6,211 nucleotides of DNA from Deltaproteobacteria bacterium (GTDB lineage: Bacteria; Desulfobacterota; Desulfuromonadia; Desulfuromonadales; Geopsychrobacteraceae). A model generated the notes under the pieces. That model was not told the DNA's origin and did no database searches. It saw nothing but the letters and a program-made list of their open reading frames with translations. The stretch covers positions 1 through 6,211 of the forward strand of contig JAACTI010000245.1 of NCBI GenBank assembly GCA_009993495.1, read 5' to 3'. This document shows, in pieces, positions 6,093 through 6,211 of the stretch (position 1 is its first letter; each line of letters begins with the position of its first letter). The position numbers and the translations under genes were made by a program.

Positions 6093-6152
6093 GTTTCAAT
6101 AATACCGTTATGGTATTGTCTTTTCGAGCAAAGCGAGAAGTCTGATTGAAAT
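6093..6152 (+). other. Potential three-way-junction RNA fold
   Basis: Three perfect or near-perfect stems nest as a junction. The closing stem is TTTCAAT (6094-6100) with ATTGAAA (6145-6151). Hairpin two is AATACC-GTTAT-GGTATT (6101-6117). Hairpin three is CTTTTCG-AGCAAAG-CGAGAAG (6120-6140) with one G-T pair. The linkers are only 0, 2 and 4 nt, which is compact. It begins about 43 nt after the predicted start of the rightward promoter, so it could be a regulatory leader or part of a small RNA. It matches no riboswitch family that I can name. The remaining bases to 6211 show no gene. Confidence 0.4.
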
Positions 6153-6211
6153 CAATAGTATGAAACCGCGGTAATTTTCAGGACTTGTTGGCAGTCGTTC
6201 TAATTAACAAA

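Noticed and set aside
6070..6100. TTTCAAT repeated twice, reminiscent of the start of some CRISPR repeats
   Set aside because: There are only two 7-bp copies, with no repeat of CRISPR length and no regular spacers. The second copy is better explained as an arm of the three-way junction.
1..6211. A new multi-gene defence or metabolic system
   Set aside because: Only three genes are present. All belong to well-known families and share no common pathway, so nothing supports a novel protein system here.

Overview
The window is bacterial. It holds three complete genes, all read on the minus strand, so transcription runs from high to low coordinates. In transcription order they are an IS701-type transposase (4505-5902), DNA polymerase I (polA, 1440-4112) and a CaiB/BaiF-family CoA-transferase or racemase-like enzyme (161-1327). 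Base composition is moderate, with AT-rich intergenic stretches. Start signals are ordinary Shine-Dalgarno sites, and two good sigma-70-type promoters are visible. Nothing in the sequence fixes the phylum. The gene content only suggests an environmental bacterium that activates acids or lipids as CoA thioesters.

Layout from left to right. Positions 1-160 lie downstream of the CoA-transferase gene and contain a 100-nt imperfect hairpin with bulged arms. It resembles an integron attC site, or alternatively a terminator, because a T6 run follows it on the minus strand. Positions 161-1327 hold the CoA-transferase-family gene. Positions 1328-1439 are a short intergenic stretch filled by a nested palindromic repeat. 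Positions 1440-4112 hold polA, with all catalytic motifs of the 5' nuclease, proofreading exonuclease and polymerase domains. Positions 4113-4264 are the polA leader and promoter (TTGACA, 17 nt, TATATT), with two dyads and another copy of the repeat found after polA. Positions 4265-6005 are a complete insertion sequence with perfect 26-bp terminal inverted repeats. Its transposase keeps the DDE residues. Its leader can fold to hide the transposase ribosome binding site. The element also has an unusual tail of more than 200 bp carrying a very strong Shine-Dalgarno site in front of a 10-codon reading frame. Positions 6006-6211 are the other flank of the insertion, with a rightward promoter-like sequence followed by a potential three-way-junction RNA fold.

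The three genes do not form an obvious pathway. polA is housekeeping replication and repair. The CoA-transferase-family gene probably depends on polA read-through or an unseen promoter. The IS landed in the upstream intergenic region of polA, about 32 bp outside the -35 box, leaving the polA promoter intact. I see no multi-gene defence or other novel system. The points worth a second look are the non-coding structures: the IS leader and tail, the three-way junction, the attC-like hairpin and the palindromic repeats that bracket polA.
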